From Hofstenia miamia (taxonomy: Eukaryota > Xenacoelomorpha > Acoela), in contig SCFE01000002.1 of NCBI GenBank assembly GCA_004352715.1, forward strand, positions 381,153 through 445,152: a stretch of 64,000 nucleotides of DNA, read 5' to 3'. Shown one piece after another: positions 25,504 to 37,043 of the stretch. A program made the translations under genes and the position numbers. Numbering within the stretch: the first letter of the stretch is position 1; each line of letters opens with the position of its first letter. The notes below the pieces were generated by a model. It saw nothing but the letters and a program-made list of their open reading frames with translations, did no database searches and had not been told where the DNA came from.

Positions 25504-26586
25504 GAAAATGGAGGAATGAAAGCACAAAACCTCCAAGGTCAGGGATGAGATTTTGCATCCATACTTCATTGCCACACAAAAAGCTGTCCACTTAATCCAT
25601 GATAACCTGTCAGACAAACCCAAAAATAAGTTAACTTGAAGACATTAACTTGTTCAGTGGACATGATTCCATTTGTTATTGATGCAGAAAGGAGGCCCTG
25701 CATTAACACCATAACCTGCTGTGTATCATGCTGCCCTGTTTGATGATGCCACTGATCCTGCCAATATGGAGAGTTTGAAAGGGCTGTAAGAAGGTGTCTG
25801 CCCAGATCAACTATGTGTCCACTGCCACAGAAGTTGCTAAGGCAATGCAAACTAAGGAGTAGAAGGACACTCACAACACACTGCTGGAAGGGGGCAACCT
25901 TGAACACATTTATATCAATGGTCAGTCTCACAATAAAGGATATCTTCCAAAAGGGTCAGCTGTTCTCCACACAACTTGAGATGATACATCAGAAGATCTC
26001 TACCTTATGCCCTTGTGTCCTCATTCTTTTTCAAGCAAGTGGTGATCTCATGTTGATAAACAATGTTGAAACTATTATGTGATATTATGATGTTACAAAG
26101 AGGATAGAGATCATAACTATGCTGAGAGCCAATGTAAATGATCCTGAAGAAATGACCCTCCAGTAGGTCAATGACTTTTGACCTTATTCATGGATCATGC
26201 TACATGGATGGGCTCTACCTGGACACACACCTCAGTGCCAAGGACGCCCACACATCCAACACAGACATGTTAATGATGCTTATGGTTGCTCTCAAAGGTC
26301 TCTGCCTGTATGAACATTTCTTTGATACCTTCACTCAGAGACTCAATATACTACAAAGAAATTGTCCTATCAGCTCATGCCTTCCTGAAATTCAGTTCTT
26401 TCAGCTCTGCAACAAAACTGTCACTCAATGAGAGGCTCTCATGCAGGTTACCAGAAGACCATGCTACACAGAATTTGCTTCTTGGGATGATTTCCTAGCT
26501 GCTGAAATGATAGAGGAGACCCAAAAGTTGTTTTGCAGCCCTACAGTCCAGCTATTACCACAAATTTAACCATGCAATGGGGGGCA
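25504..26586 (+). pseudogene. Ty3/gypsy body 0: decayed 3' ORF and polypurine tract
   Basis: 25504-25720 matches the start of the 3' ORF of body 2 (37210-37450; for example DEILHPYFIATQKAVH), with stops and small changes. The middle diverges and is unrecognisable. The last 80 bp (from CTGAAATGATAGAGGAGACC) again match body 2, ending in the G-rich tract GCAATGGGGGGCA just before the LTR at 26587. It is the 3' end of an upstream gypsy copy whose remainder is missing to the left of the n at 25503. Confidence 0.7.
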
Positions 26587-27278
26587 TGTAGAATCACTTA
26601 GGGAAGACATTGTAGCCAGGCCCTAATAAAAGTTTCATCTACCTTGGACATTGTTACTTTTTTCTTTCTTATTAAATTACTAACTGTTTTAGGTGTTATG
26701 GATTTTATAATAATTAATTTTGTGTAAAATCCGGCAATAATTTGGGAGTTACTCCACTGTGCCTAGGGTGATAACTAGCCCTTTGACAGTTGGCAGTCCA
26801 TATTGTGCTCACTTTAAGGCTAAGTATATGTGTAGGGAATAATAACCTTTACTTTGATCATTTTCATACATGCACTTAACATCACACTATGCAAATATGA
26901 TATGCTGTTGGCCAATGAGAATGCAGGGCAATTATTATTATGTTTATTTACATGAGCTGAGATAACAAGAACCACAAGCTAAATTGTTTATTTAAGTTAG
27001 AACTTAATACTTGAGACACACAATCAGCACCTTGGCTAATCAGAATGGCTTTCTTGATATAGCTTCAGCATGATGCCATGTGAATTGGTCACTATATGGA
27101 ATTTTTTCTTGGTGATTGGTTTCAGTTTTTCTTTAATGAAATTGGCAAACTACCAATGTTCTTCTTTTTCTGTTAGAACACAGGTCACTTTCTGTGATGG
27201 CTATCTTTGCAACCTTCAGAAGAACCTAAGAGTTACCCAGTGCTGCTTGAGTGGTGAGAGTGCCCCTGTGATTCTACA
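26587..27278 (+). mobile_element. Gypsy LTR shared by bodies 0 and 1
   Basis: A 692-bp LTR starts TGTAGAATCAC after a polypurine tract and ends GTGATTCTACA before a primer-binding site, so it serves as 3' LTR of body 0 and 5' LTR of body 1. Compared with the LTR at 38470 it lacks about 240 bp of U3 between CACTT and AGGGAAGACATTG, including the TATA box. It carries about 500 extra bp between CCAGGCCC and AATGTTC. The last 120 bp are shared by both. Confidence 0.8.
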
Positions 27279-27296
27279 TGGCGACCCTGATGTGAT
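27279..27296 (+). promoter_or_regulatory. Primer-binding site of gypsy body 1
   Basis: TGGCGACCCTGATGTGAT follows the LTR end directly. The TGG start pairs with the CCA of a tRNA 3' end. The specific tRNA cannot be named from the sequence alone. Confidence 0.7.
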
Positions 27297-27380
27297 ACAG
27301 AACTGTTCTTGTTGTTTTACCATATTTAGTTTCATTCTTTCCATTTGGTGGGAGTCAGCTGGGATTGATTTCCCCTGACC

Positions 27381-29290
27381 ATGAATCTACTCCACCACCA
27401 ATTGATGCATAATGCTACCTCTTACATTATTTTCACTTCACAATTCTGTGATCTGAATCTGTTACCAAACCCTGGTTGTTTTTACTTGTTCTTGGTTGTT
27501 ACATTGGTGTTGTCTCATTGTTCTAGTAATTGGAATGATTACTATACCCTACAGTTTGCTGCTCACTGTCAGCTGTTATTTGTTTCTCCTAGTCAGTTGG
27601 ATGTTTTCTCCCAAGTTGTTGGAATTGTTTTTCTGAATTCTTCTTACTTTTTCTGTATGGATTTTAGTAGTTTGTCTCATAATGGGACTCCCACTCAGGG
27701 TTTCCCCAGTGTGAGCACTATCAGCCTGAACATTGCTCCTCACACCACTGGATTTAATTCACTTGTTTCTCTTTTGTCTTTTGATCCCTATCCTACTTAC
27801 CCACAGACACTGCCATCTCCAGAGCCTCAAAACACAGAGGTTGAGCAGCTTTGAACTGCCCTTGCTGAACAAACCAGTCAATGTCTTGCTTCTGAGCAAC
27901 ACCTAGATTCACTTCAAGCTGAGATGAAAGAACAAACTCATAATGCTCAGTTGAGAGAGAGACATTTAATTGATTCAATCAATGCTTTGGAAATTCAACT
28001 CCAAACCTTGTTGACACCTCCACCTACATCCCTGCTAAGGCATAGTAGCCCACCTCACTTTTCACCTTCTCAGTCTGGACTTTCTGAGTATGTAACTCAG
28101 AGTGTTTACAAGACATTTTGGACAATTTTTCCAAATGCCTTTCTGAATAAATTTCTGAATAAATTTCTGAAATGATTTCTACTTGCCTTCTGGGCAGCCC
28201 TATTGTCACTACCTCTACACCATTGACGCCTCAATTCATTACCCCTGTCACTTCATTTACAACTGGAGAGCCCACCTTTTTGACTCAAGTTTCTACATTA
28301 AACACAGTTGCTGCTCCAGTTTCATATGTGCCAAGTGTGACCATTTCACCTCCTGCACCTGTAAACACTTGTGTTACCCCCACTGTTGTAACTCCAATTA
28401 CTCCCCCACAGTCAACTGATCTTTCGATGTCTGCTATGAAGAGTGGACCACTGTTTACCAAATTGATTCTACCTACAACTGCTATTGGGAATGAAACCAT
28501 TAATTTATTTAATCACCACTCTGTTCTTCCCAAGTTCACTGGAAAGATTGATGAGATCTCACAGTCATTTGAAGAATGGCTCTTTCTATTCAAACTAACT
28601 ATGAAGCAATATAAAGCTACCCAAGATGCTGCAGTTGCTCAGTTCCCTACTTATTTACAAGGTCTCACATACAATCAATACATGATGCTAGACCACAATG
28701 TAAAAACCAACTATCAACTTCTTATTGGATACTTCAAGGACCACTATAAGGTGCCTCACATTAAACACCAATACAAGACACTGTTATGTGATCTCTCATT
28801 TAAAACAGGCAATGACGTCTGTATGTACATCACACAAGTGGAAAGATTGTTCTGTTTGAGCAAGCTGATGCCAGAGTACTCAAAGCATGATCTTTTTTCT
28901 TACATTTGTCAAGGCTTCCCTTCAAATATATGCAGTCACTTTGAACTCAAGTGTGACCCCAAAGACAATCTTAATCAGGTTATTCATAAAGCCATCAGCA
29001 TTGTATAAATGCTACATAATACATCACACATCAACAAAGATGCAGGAAAACTTAAGATCAGTCACCCAACTCTGAAACCTCCCATCACTTCAAGCACCTC
29101 CACTCCTAAGCCAAAGTTTGATCTAGAGCAGACATACTGTCTTTGCTGTGGTAAAAAGGGCCACACTAAACCTCAATGCCATGCTGTGATTCATTTGACT
29201 GCCAATGGCAATGGTTTCATCTTTGATGAACTAGAAATGGAAGAGCGTCCTCCTGATTCACCTGTCAGCTCTGGTGATCTGTTAAACTAG
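27381..29290 (+). pseudogene. Gypsy body 1 Gag (with CCHC knuckle)
   Basis: The Gag region runs in pieces. A leader frame contains the likely start at MDFSSLSHNGTPTQGF (about 27657) and stops at TGA 27852-27854. A 278-residue frame (28172-29008) holds the capsid-like helical region (FTGKIDEISQSFEEWLFLFK to NLNQVIHKAISIV). A final frame (29009-29290) holds the zinc knuckle CLCCGKKGHTKPQCH, a C-x2-C-x4-H-x4-C motif. Gag packages element RNA in cytoplasmic particles. The TAA before 29009 is TGC in body 2, so it is private to this copy. The TGA at 27852 is shared by both copies and fits decay of a CGA codon. Confidence 0.78.
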
Positions 29291-29346
29291 CTGGAGCACT
29301 GCCTCCGAGAAAACATGCACACAATGTCCTGGTAATCACTTTACTG

Positions 29347-29715
29347 TTGTGTACTAATGTTATCCCTGTGGATATAAATGGATCTTTAATTAATGTCACT
29401 ATTGACACAGGGGCCTCTGCCTCCATCATAAGCAACACTTGTTGCTCCAGGTTGTGTTTGTCACAAAATGATTTACTTCCATCTACCACCTGTCTGTTGG
29501 ATGCTTCTGGGAATTCATTGTCTTTGAAAGGTCACATACTGAACTTGGAACTACACATTTGGCAGGAACTGTTTGTTGTTGATTTAATTGTTATCAATAC
29601 CTGCAATCAGCCACTTCTGTATGATATAATTCTGGGAAATGATTTTCTTGAGCAGAACTCATGTATCATTGATTACAGAAACAATTCAATTTCTATCCCT
29701 GAATGCAAACACTGA
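29347..29715 (+). pseudogene. Gypsy body 1 aspartic protease
   Basis: A retropepsin-like domain: VDINGSLINVTIDTGASASI carries the catalytic DTGA, and a later block DIILGNDFLEQNS matches the ILG(x)DFL motif of Ty3/gypsy proteases. The family enzyme cleaves the Gag and Pol precursors in the particle. The frame ends at a TGA after PECKH that is present at the same place in body 2, so Pol is cut off from protease. The frame is almost identical to 33613-33981. Confidence 0.78.
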
Positions 29716-30072
29716 CAGGAACTCACCAATGTTCCAGAACAGGATATCTTATTAAGTTTTTCCAAGAAGGTTATTGTTGAGCCTCATCATTGGCAACATG
29801 TCCCCATCACCACTGACTCTGCATACACTGGTGATGTTATGGTCTCTGGATTTAAGGGGAAGTGTTTCACTGGAATTAACTTCTCCCCTGACCTGTGTCA
29901 CATCTCTAAAACTAAAGGAAGAATGCATGTTACTATCCTAAACAGTTCTAGTTCATTGGTCAAGATAGACCCTTTTCAATTGAAAATTGTTGCATCTCTG
30001 GTCCATCTGGAATTCCAGGCCACTGCCTGTCTACTGATACTAACTGCTATTCACAATTTTGCAGAGCTAAAT
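29716..30072 (+). pseudogene. Gypsy body 1 Pol, pre-RT linker, cut by gap
   Basis: Continues the Pol region between protease and RT (VSGFKGKCFTGINFSPDL and following) and is nearly identical to 33982-34338. It ends at the 1000-N gap, so RT, RNase H and integrase of this copy are not visible. Confidence 0.7.
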
Positions 30073-31072
30073 NNNNNNNNNNNNNNNNNNNNNNNNNNNN
30101 NNNNNNNNNNNNNNNNNNNNNNNNNNNNNNNNNNNNNNNNNNNNNNNNNNNNNNNNNNNNNNNNNNNNNNNNNNNNNNNNNNNNNNNNNNNNNNNNNNNN
30201 NNNNNNNNNNNNNNNNNNNNNNNNNNNNNNNNNNNNNNNNNNNNNNNNNNNNNNNNNNNNNNNNNNNNNNNNNNNNNNNNNNNNNNNNNNNNNNNNNNNN
30301 NNNNNNNNNNNNNNNNNNNNNNNNNNNNNNNNNNNNNNNNNNNNNNNNNNNNNNNNNNNNNNNNNNNNNNNNNNNNNNNNNNNNNNNNNNNNNNNNNNNN
30401 NNNNNNNNNNNNNNNNNNNNNNNNNNNNNNNNNNNNNNNNNNNNNNNNNNNNNNNNNNNNNNNNNNNNNNNNNNNNNNNNNNNNNNNNNNNNNNNNNNNN
30501 NNNNNNNNNNNNNNNNNNNNNNNNNNNNNNNNNNNNNNNNNNNNNNNNNNNNNNNNNNNNNNNNNNNNNNNNNNNNNNNNNNNNNNNNNNNNNNNNNNNN
30601 NNNNNNNNNNNNNNNNNNNNNNNNNNNNNNNNNNNNNNNNNNNNNNNNNNNNNNNNNNNNNNNNNNNNNNNNNNNNNNNNNNNNNNNNNNNNNNNNNNNN
30701 NNNNNNNNNNNNNNNNNNNNNNNNNNNNNNNNNNNNNNNNNNNNNNNNNNNNNNNNNNNNNNNNNNNNNNNNNNNNNNNNNNNNNNNNNNNNNNNNNNNN
30801 NNNNNNNNNNNNNNNNNNNNNNNNNNNNNNNNNNNNNNNNNNNNNNNNNNNNNNNNNNNNNNNNNNNNNNNNNNNNNNNNNNNNNNNNNNNNNNNNNNNN
30901 NNNNNNNNNNNNNNNNNNNNNNNNNNNNNNNNNNNNNNNNNNNNNNNNNNNNNNNNNNNNNNNNNNNNNNNNNNNNNNNNNNNNNNNNNNNNNNNNNNNN
31001 NNNNNNNNNNNNNNNNNNNNNNNNNNNNNNNNNNNNNNNNNNNNNNNNNNNNNNNNNNNNNNNNNNNNNNNN
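30073..31072. other. Assembly gap (exactly 1000 N)
   Basis: Round placeholder size. The true distance between 30072 and 31073 is unknown. Confidence 0.97.
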
Positions 31073-31740
31073 GCATATCATGTATGAAAACTTGCTTCAG
31101 TGAAGCATTTTGAAAACTGATATCACCCTATTACTTAAGCCACACTCACAGCTTGCATTCAATGTTGAATGTACAACTCCTAAACTTGCCTTATCCAATA
31201 CTACAATCAAGCATCTCTGTCCACATTACAGCTCAGATACCCTATGGAAGCACATAGTTTGTGCACAGGTGAACTCTCCTGTTTCCATAGGTATCACCAA
31301 ATTGGATATTACTCTGACAACCAATATCTCCATGGAAGAGGCAATCAAAACAGAAAATAATTACTGTATCCTGAGCCCACTCATCCATACAATGATCATA
31401 CAACCAGCATGGAGATCAGCTCATAAAAAATCATGTCATGTACACATCCCACTACCTGAATAGGATCAGTATGCCAACAGCCTTGGCAATCTCATTAAAA
31501 CTCTACACTCTGAGAAGTATAAGCAGAACCTACAAAAACTGATTAGAAATGACAACACCCCATGCCTCTACAATGATGGGCGCATTCCCTTAGAATACAT
31601 CTTCAGAAATGGGAAAACCATAGCAGATCAACTTGATAATCTCAAAGCTTCCCTCTCAAAACTTCCATCTAAAACTGTTATGCTGTTCTCAGGTATGAAT
31701 GATCTTCTATGGACAAACTTAATACAAACAATGCTTAAAT
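31073..31740 (+). pseudogene. Unplaced coding remnant, possibly SGNH-hydrolase-like
   Basis: Two frames (31110-31463, then onward through a TAG to about 31735) read as protein-like sequence with no counterpart in body 2. Near the end, FRNGKTIADQLDNL followed by KTVMLFSGMNDLLW resembles blocks II and III (G...GxND) of SGNH/GDSL hydrolases, a fold captured by some retroelements as an esterase. No block I GDS or final catalytic His was identified, so the link is weak. It could equally be an unrelated element piece beyond the gap. At about 31741 the sequence switches to gypsy leader matching 27463. Confidence 0.3.
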
Positions 31741-33556
31741 ACCAAACCCTGGTTGTTTTTACTTCTTCTTGGTTGTTACATTGTTGTTGGAATTATAACT
31801 GTACCCTACACTTTGCTGCTTACTGTCAGCTGTTATTTGTTTCTCCTAATCAGTTGTATGTTTCTCCTAAGTTGTTGGTTTTCTCCCAATTTGCTGGAAT
31901 TGTTTTTTTGAATTCTTCTTACTTTTTCTGAATGGATTTTTGTAGTTTGTCTTGTAATGGGACTCCCACTCAGGGTTTCCCCAGTGTGAAAGTTAGCAGC
32001 CCAAACATTTCTCCTCACACCACTGGATTTCATTTGTTTGTCTCTCCTTTGTCTTTTGATCCCTATCCTATTTACCCACAGACACCACCATCTCCACAGC
32101 CTCAACACACTGAAATTGAGCAGCTTTGAACTGCCCTTGCTGAACAAACCAGTTGGCATCTTGCTTGTGAGCAATGCTTAGATTTGCTTCAAGCAGAGAT
32201 GAAAGAACAAACCTGTTACCCTCAGTTGAGAGAGGGACATTTAATTACTTCAATCAATGATTGGAAATTCAACTCTAAACTCTGTCAACACCTCTGCCTA
32301 CCTCCCTGCTGAGGCAGAATAGCCCACCTTGCTTTTCACCTTCTCAGTCTGCCCTTTCTGAGTATGTAACTCACAGTGTTTTACAAGATGTTTTGGACAA
32401 TTTTTCTGAAAGCCTTTCTGAACAAATTTCTGAAATGATTTCTGCTTGCCTTCTGGGCAGCACTATTGTCACTACCTCTACACCATTGACACCTCAATTC
32501 ATTACCCCTGTCACTTCATTTAGAACTGGAGAGCCCACCTTTACACAGTCAGTTTTAACTCAAGTTTCTACATTAAACACAGTTGCTGTTTCAGTTTCAT
32601 GTGTGCCAAGCGTGACCATTTTGTTCCTGCACCTGCAAACACTTGTGTTACCCCCACTGTCATAATTCCAATTACTCCCTGACAGTCAACTGATCTTTCT
32701 ATGTCTGCTATGAAGAGTGGACCATGGTTTACCAAATTGATTCTACCTACAACTGCTTTTGGGAATGAAACTGTTAATTTATTTAATTGCCACTCTATTC
32801 TTCCCAAGTTCACTGGAAAGATTGATGAGATCTCACAGTAATTTGAAGAATGGCTCTTTCTATTTGAACTAACTATGAAGCAATATAAAGCTACCCAAGA
32901 CACTGTAGTCACTCAGTTCCCTGCTTATTTACAAGGTCTCATGTACAATCAATACATGATGCTAGACTGCAATGTAAAAACCAACTATCATCAGATGCTT
33001 TGAGGACCACTATAAGGTGCCTCACATTAAACACCAATACAAGACACTGTTATGTTATCTCTCATTTAAAACAGGCAATGACGTCCATATGTACATCACA
33101 CAAGTGGAGAGATTGTTCCATTTGCGCAAGCTGACACCAGAGCACTCAAAGCACAATCTTTTTTCTTACATTTGTTGAGGCTTCCCTTTGAATATATGCA
33201 GTTGCCTTGAACTCAAGTGTGACCCCAAAGATGATCTTAATCAGATTATTCATAAAGCCATCAGCATTGTATGCATGCTACATAATACATCACACATCAA
33301 CAAAGATGCAGGAAAACTTAAGATCAGTCACCCAACTCTGAAACCTCCCATCACTTCAAGCACCTCCACTCCTAAGCCAAAGTTTGATCTAGAGCAGACA
33401 TACTGTCTTTGCTGTGGTAAAAAGGGCCACACTAAACCTCAATGCCATGCTGTGATTCATTTGACTGCCAATGGCAATGGTTTCATCTTTGATGAACTAG
33501 AAATGGAAGAGCGTCCTCCTGATTCACCTGTCAGCTCTGGTGATCTGTTAAACTAG
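31741..33556 (+). pseudogene. Gypsy body 2 Gag
   Basis: Begins inside the 5' leader, at the position equal to 27463 in body 1, with no LTR or primer site before it. It carries the same Gag start (MDFCSLSCNGTPTQGF, 31932), the same TGA (32127-32129), and a more broken capsid region with extra stops (including TAA near 32839 and TGA at 33176-33178). The last frame, 33188-33556, is open through the CCHC knuckle to the natural end LLN. Between 31741 and about 33270 it differs clearly from body 1; from 33277 onward it is nearly identical. Confidence 0.78.
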
Positions 33557-33596
33557 CTGGAGCACTGCCTCCGAGAAAACATGCACACAATGTCCT

Positions 33597-33981
33597 GGTA
33601 ATCACTTTACTGTTGTGTACTAATGTTATCCCTGTGGATATAAATGGATCTTTAATTAATGTCACTATTGACACAGGGGCCTCTGCCTCCATCATAAGCA
33701 ACACTTGTTCCTCCAGGTTGTGTTTGTCATGAAAAGATTTACTTCCATCTACCACCTGTCTGTTGGATGCTTCTGGGAATTCATTGTCTTTGAAAGGTCA
33801 CATACTGAACTTGGAACTACACATTTGGCAGGAACTGTTTGTTGTTGATTTAATTGTTATCAATACCTGCAATCAGCCACTTCTGTATGATATAATTCTG
33901 GGAAATGATTTTCTTGAGCAGAACTCATGTATCATTGATTACAGAAACAGTACAATTTCTATCCCTGAATGCAAACACTGA
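33597..33981 (+). pseudogene. Gypsy body 2 aspartic protease
   Basis: Same retropepsin-like domain as 29347-29715, with DTGA and DIILGNDFL retained. A TGA at about 33728-33730 (CAC to TGA region relative to body 1) now splits the frame, and the shared TGA follows PECKH. Confidence 0.75.
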
Positions 33982-34104
33982 CAGGAACTCACCAATGTTC
34001 CAGAACAGGATATCTTATTAAGTTTTTCCAAGAAGGTTATTGTTGAGCCTCATCATTGGCAACATGTCCCCATCACCACTGACTCTGCATACACTGGTGA
34101 TGTT

Positions 34105-35210
34105 ATGGTCTCTGGATTTAAGGGGAAGTGTTTCACTGGAATTAACTTCTCCCCTGACCTGTGTCACATCTCTAAAACTAAAGGAAGAATGCATGTTACT
34201 ATCCTAAACAGTTCTAGTTCATTGGTCAAGATAGACCCTTTTCAATTGAAAATTGTTGCATCTCTGGTCCATCTGGAATTCCAGGCCACTGCCTGTCTAC
34301 TGATACTAACTGCTATTCACAATTTTGCAGAGCTAAATGATACCATCCAGATTCCTCTTGTCAATGAATGGACTCATCCACACCTTATCTCTCAAAAGCA
34401 CAAAGCACTTTCCCATCTGCTCTGGCAGCATCATGAAGTTTTCAATTATGGTGCAATCAGTGTTGGTAAGGCTGTTGGAGAACAACACTCTGTTGTAACT
34501 AACAACAATTGTCCAATTTGCCTTCCTGTTAGGAGGATCCCAGAATACCTCTGAGAAGAATATGAACACATCTTAAGTGATCTAATAGAAAGTGGCATTA
34601 ATCAGGCTAGCAATAGCCCATATGTGGTGCCTACTGTTTTTATAAAACAGGGAGACAAGTACTGCCTTTGTGTGGATTTCTGGAAATTGAACAATGTCAC
34701 AGTCAGGGATGCATATCCACTTCCTTGGATCAAGGATCTTCTCTATGACACTAGTCATTACAAGCTCTTTACATGCCTCAGTTTGTGCATGGCTTATTGG
34801 CAGGTGCCCATGAAGCCTGCTGACATCCCAAAGACTGCCTTCATTACTCCATACAGTCTCTTTGAGTGGAGGTATATGGCTTTTGGCCTCTGCAATGCCC
34901 CTGTGACATTTAAGCACTATGTCACCCATGTGCTTAGGGATGGTGCCAATGTACTTGAGTCAGGCATAACAGCCTATATGGATGATATTCTTGTTGCTGG
35001 AAATACCTTTCCCAAACACCTGGAAGCTTTGGCAAACTCTTAATCTTTTACATGGATCTGGTCTCCAAGTTAATGGAAACAAGTGTTCCCTGTTACAGCC
35101 ACACATTACCTTCCTTGGAAGAGTGATAGAACCTGGAGTTATATCTATTAAAAATGATGCTAAAGATGATCTTGAGTGCATAGAAACTCTGTGATCTCGT
35201 AAAGATGTAC
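34105..35210 (+). pseudogene. Gypsy body 2 reverse transcriptase
   Basis: After the linker (34105-34554) the RT domain runs from about 34618: YVVPTVFIKQGDKYCLCVDF, then TCLSLCMAYWQVPM, AFGLCNAPVTFKHYV, and the catalytic AYMDDIL with YMDD at 34975-34986. It is followed by the KCSLLQPHITFLGRVIE block. This order is diagnostic for Ty3/gypsy RT, which copies element RNA into DNA. The first catalytic Asp, usually in the D(V/L)xxxYxQ block, reads CLSLCMAYWQ, so it appears lost. Stops (TGA near 34552, TAA near 35041, TGA near 35192) and a frame change break the frame. Confidence 0.85.
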
Positions 35211-35218
35211 AGTGCCTG

Positions 35219-35781
35219 ATGGGTTTCCTCAATTACTATGGTGCTTTTATTTCAGAGCTTGTGAATCAAACCAAGCACATCTCTAACTTACTAAGGAAGA
35301 ACATGGAATTCTGCTGGACCTGGGTGAAACAGGAGGAACTTGATTCTGTTAAGCTATACCTGAGACTGATACCCAGTCTCAATATGCCTGATTATTCAAA
35401 GGAATTTCTTGTTGACTGTGACACTAGTTCTGTTGCAATCAGTGGTGTACTGAGCCAGATCATTGATGGTAGAGAGAGCCCAGTACAATATTTCAGTTGG
35501 AAACTTAGAATGCTGAATTAAATTATGGCGCTATGAAATCTGAGATGCTAGCACTCATCAAGAGTCTTAAGAAGTTTTGCTTTTTTATCTTGGGCCACAA
35601 ATTTACTGTGCACACAGATAACTCTGTGCTAGCATGGCTGAAAAAGTTCTCCAGAGACAAATCAAACATCATTGCCCAGTGGATCAAATACTTGAATGAC
35701 TTCTCATTTGCTATCAAGCACCGTCCAGGGAGGCTACACTTTAATGCAGACTACTGGACCACACTCCCCAGTTACAAATGA
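35219..35781 (+). pseudogene. Gypsy body 2 RNase H
   Basis: 35219-35521 gives the connection region (MGFLNYYGAFISELV) and the start of RNase H (FLVDCDTSSVAISGVLSQ, with the first catalytic Asp in VDCD). 35533-35781 continues after a one-step frame change with LALIKSLKKFCFFILGHKF, TVHTDNSVLAWL (TDN with a catalytic Asp) and FAIKHRPGRLHFNAD (final Asp). The family domain removes RNA from the RNA-DNA hybrid. The break at 35519-35535 separates the two halves. Confidence 0.82.
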
Positions 35782-36099
35782 GACTTCAGGAAACCACCTG
35801 GTGAAAAACTCCTTTCAGATTTATTCCAACCAGCAAGTATGAACAGCTTCCTGATGTAAATACTGATAGACATGAGAAAGCTATCCTCCCCATCCTCATT
35901 AAGGAGGAAATCTCTGAAGGGGAAATTGTAGCATATCAGCAACATGACAAAATTTTGTCTGAGATCATAGCCAAGTTGAAAGACATGAACTGCATTTTGA
36001 GTCCTGTTGCCAGTCACTACTTCCAACATTACAACTGGAAGCTGAATGATGCTGGATTACTTTATGCTCAAAGTCAAAACAACTGGTTGGCAGTCCCCA

Positions 36100-36830
36100 A
36101 ATATTTTTGGTGAGACTTAGTTTGGAAGATCCACAAACATGGCCATTTAGGCATCATCCAGACTGAGCAAACTTTTAATGCATGATGAGTGACTATTGGT
36201 GTCCATACTGCTGTCCAAGACGTCATGAACAAGTGTGGAACCTGCCTTCTCCAAGGAATGGGACACTTTCCTGAGCAATGAGCCAAATTGCACAGTCATG
36301 CTGCCAAGAGAATAAACAAAGTGGTGCACATGGATTTGGAAAAACTTTCACATGATGATGAGGGTTTCCAATACCTTCTTGTCCTTTATTAACCATTTCT
36401 CAAAGTATGCTAGACTAATTCCCCTCAATAGCACCACCCCCAAGGTGATCAGTGAAAAGGTAGTCAAGGAATGGATCTTCAAGTTTGGGCCTATGGAGCA
36501 GTTTGAGAACAGCTTGATGGAAACTCTTATGAGAGAGTTAGAGGTTGTACATGACTTCACCACTGCTTACCACCCACAGTTGAACAGTGTCATCAAAAGA
36601 TTAAATCATACTGTTATTAAATTGATTAGAGTCATCCTTGCTCAGGCAGCCAGCTGTAACTGGACGTGAATGATAGAGGCTGTGGAATTTTTTTACAGCA
36701 CTGCTGTTCATTCTACCAACAAAGTCAGCCCATTTAGAGCAATGTTTGGCCGCAAGGTGAGCAACCTGCTCTCAATCATGTTTCTGGACTACAACAAGCC
36801 CACTCTAGAAAACTTTATAAATTGAATGTT
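36100..36830 (+). pseudogene. Gypsy body 2 integrase
   Basis: The N-terminal zinc-binding HHCC module is visible (HKHGHLG, later CGTC near 36236-36250). The core follows with an Asp in HMDLEK (about 36330) and the conserved TAYHPQLNSVIKRLN block (36565-36610). The third catalytic acid, Glu in this family (usually NGxxER), reads Lys here, preceded by Ser instead of Gly. Both changes fit G-to-A in a former CpG. After it, SPFRAMFGRK (about 36730) matches the end of gypsy cores. At least six TGA stops and a frame change disable it. Integrase would insert element cDNA into nuclear DNA. Confidence 0.8.
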
Positions 36831-37043
36831 ACACAAATTCCAAGAGGTACACTCTACCATCTGTAGGTGTAGGAACACCAATCAATCAGTCATTTGCCAA
36901 AAAAGGAATTTTAATAGGAAGCTATATGGCAAGCAGCATAAACAAGGAGACAAATTTTTGTTTATTTTCCTTGTGACTACTTGGGGAGACAACTATCCCC
37001 TTGGTAGTGAGATTCCTGTGACTATGCATGGAGAACACTATAT

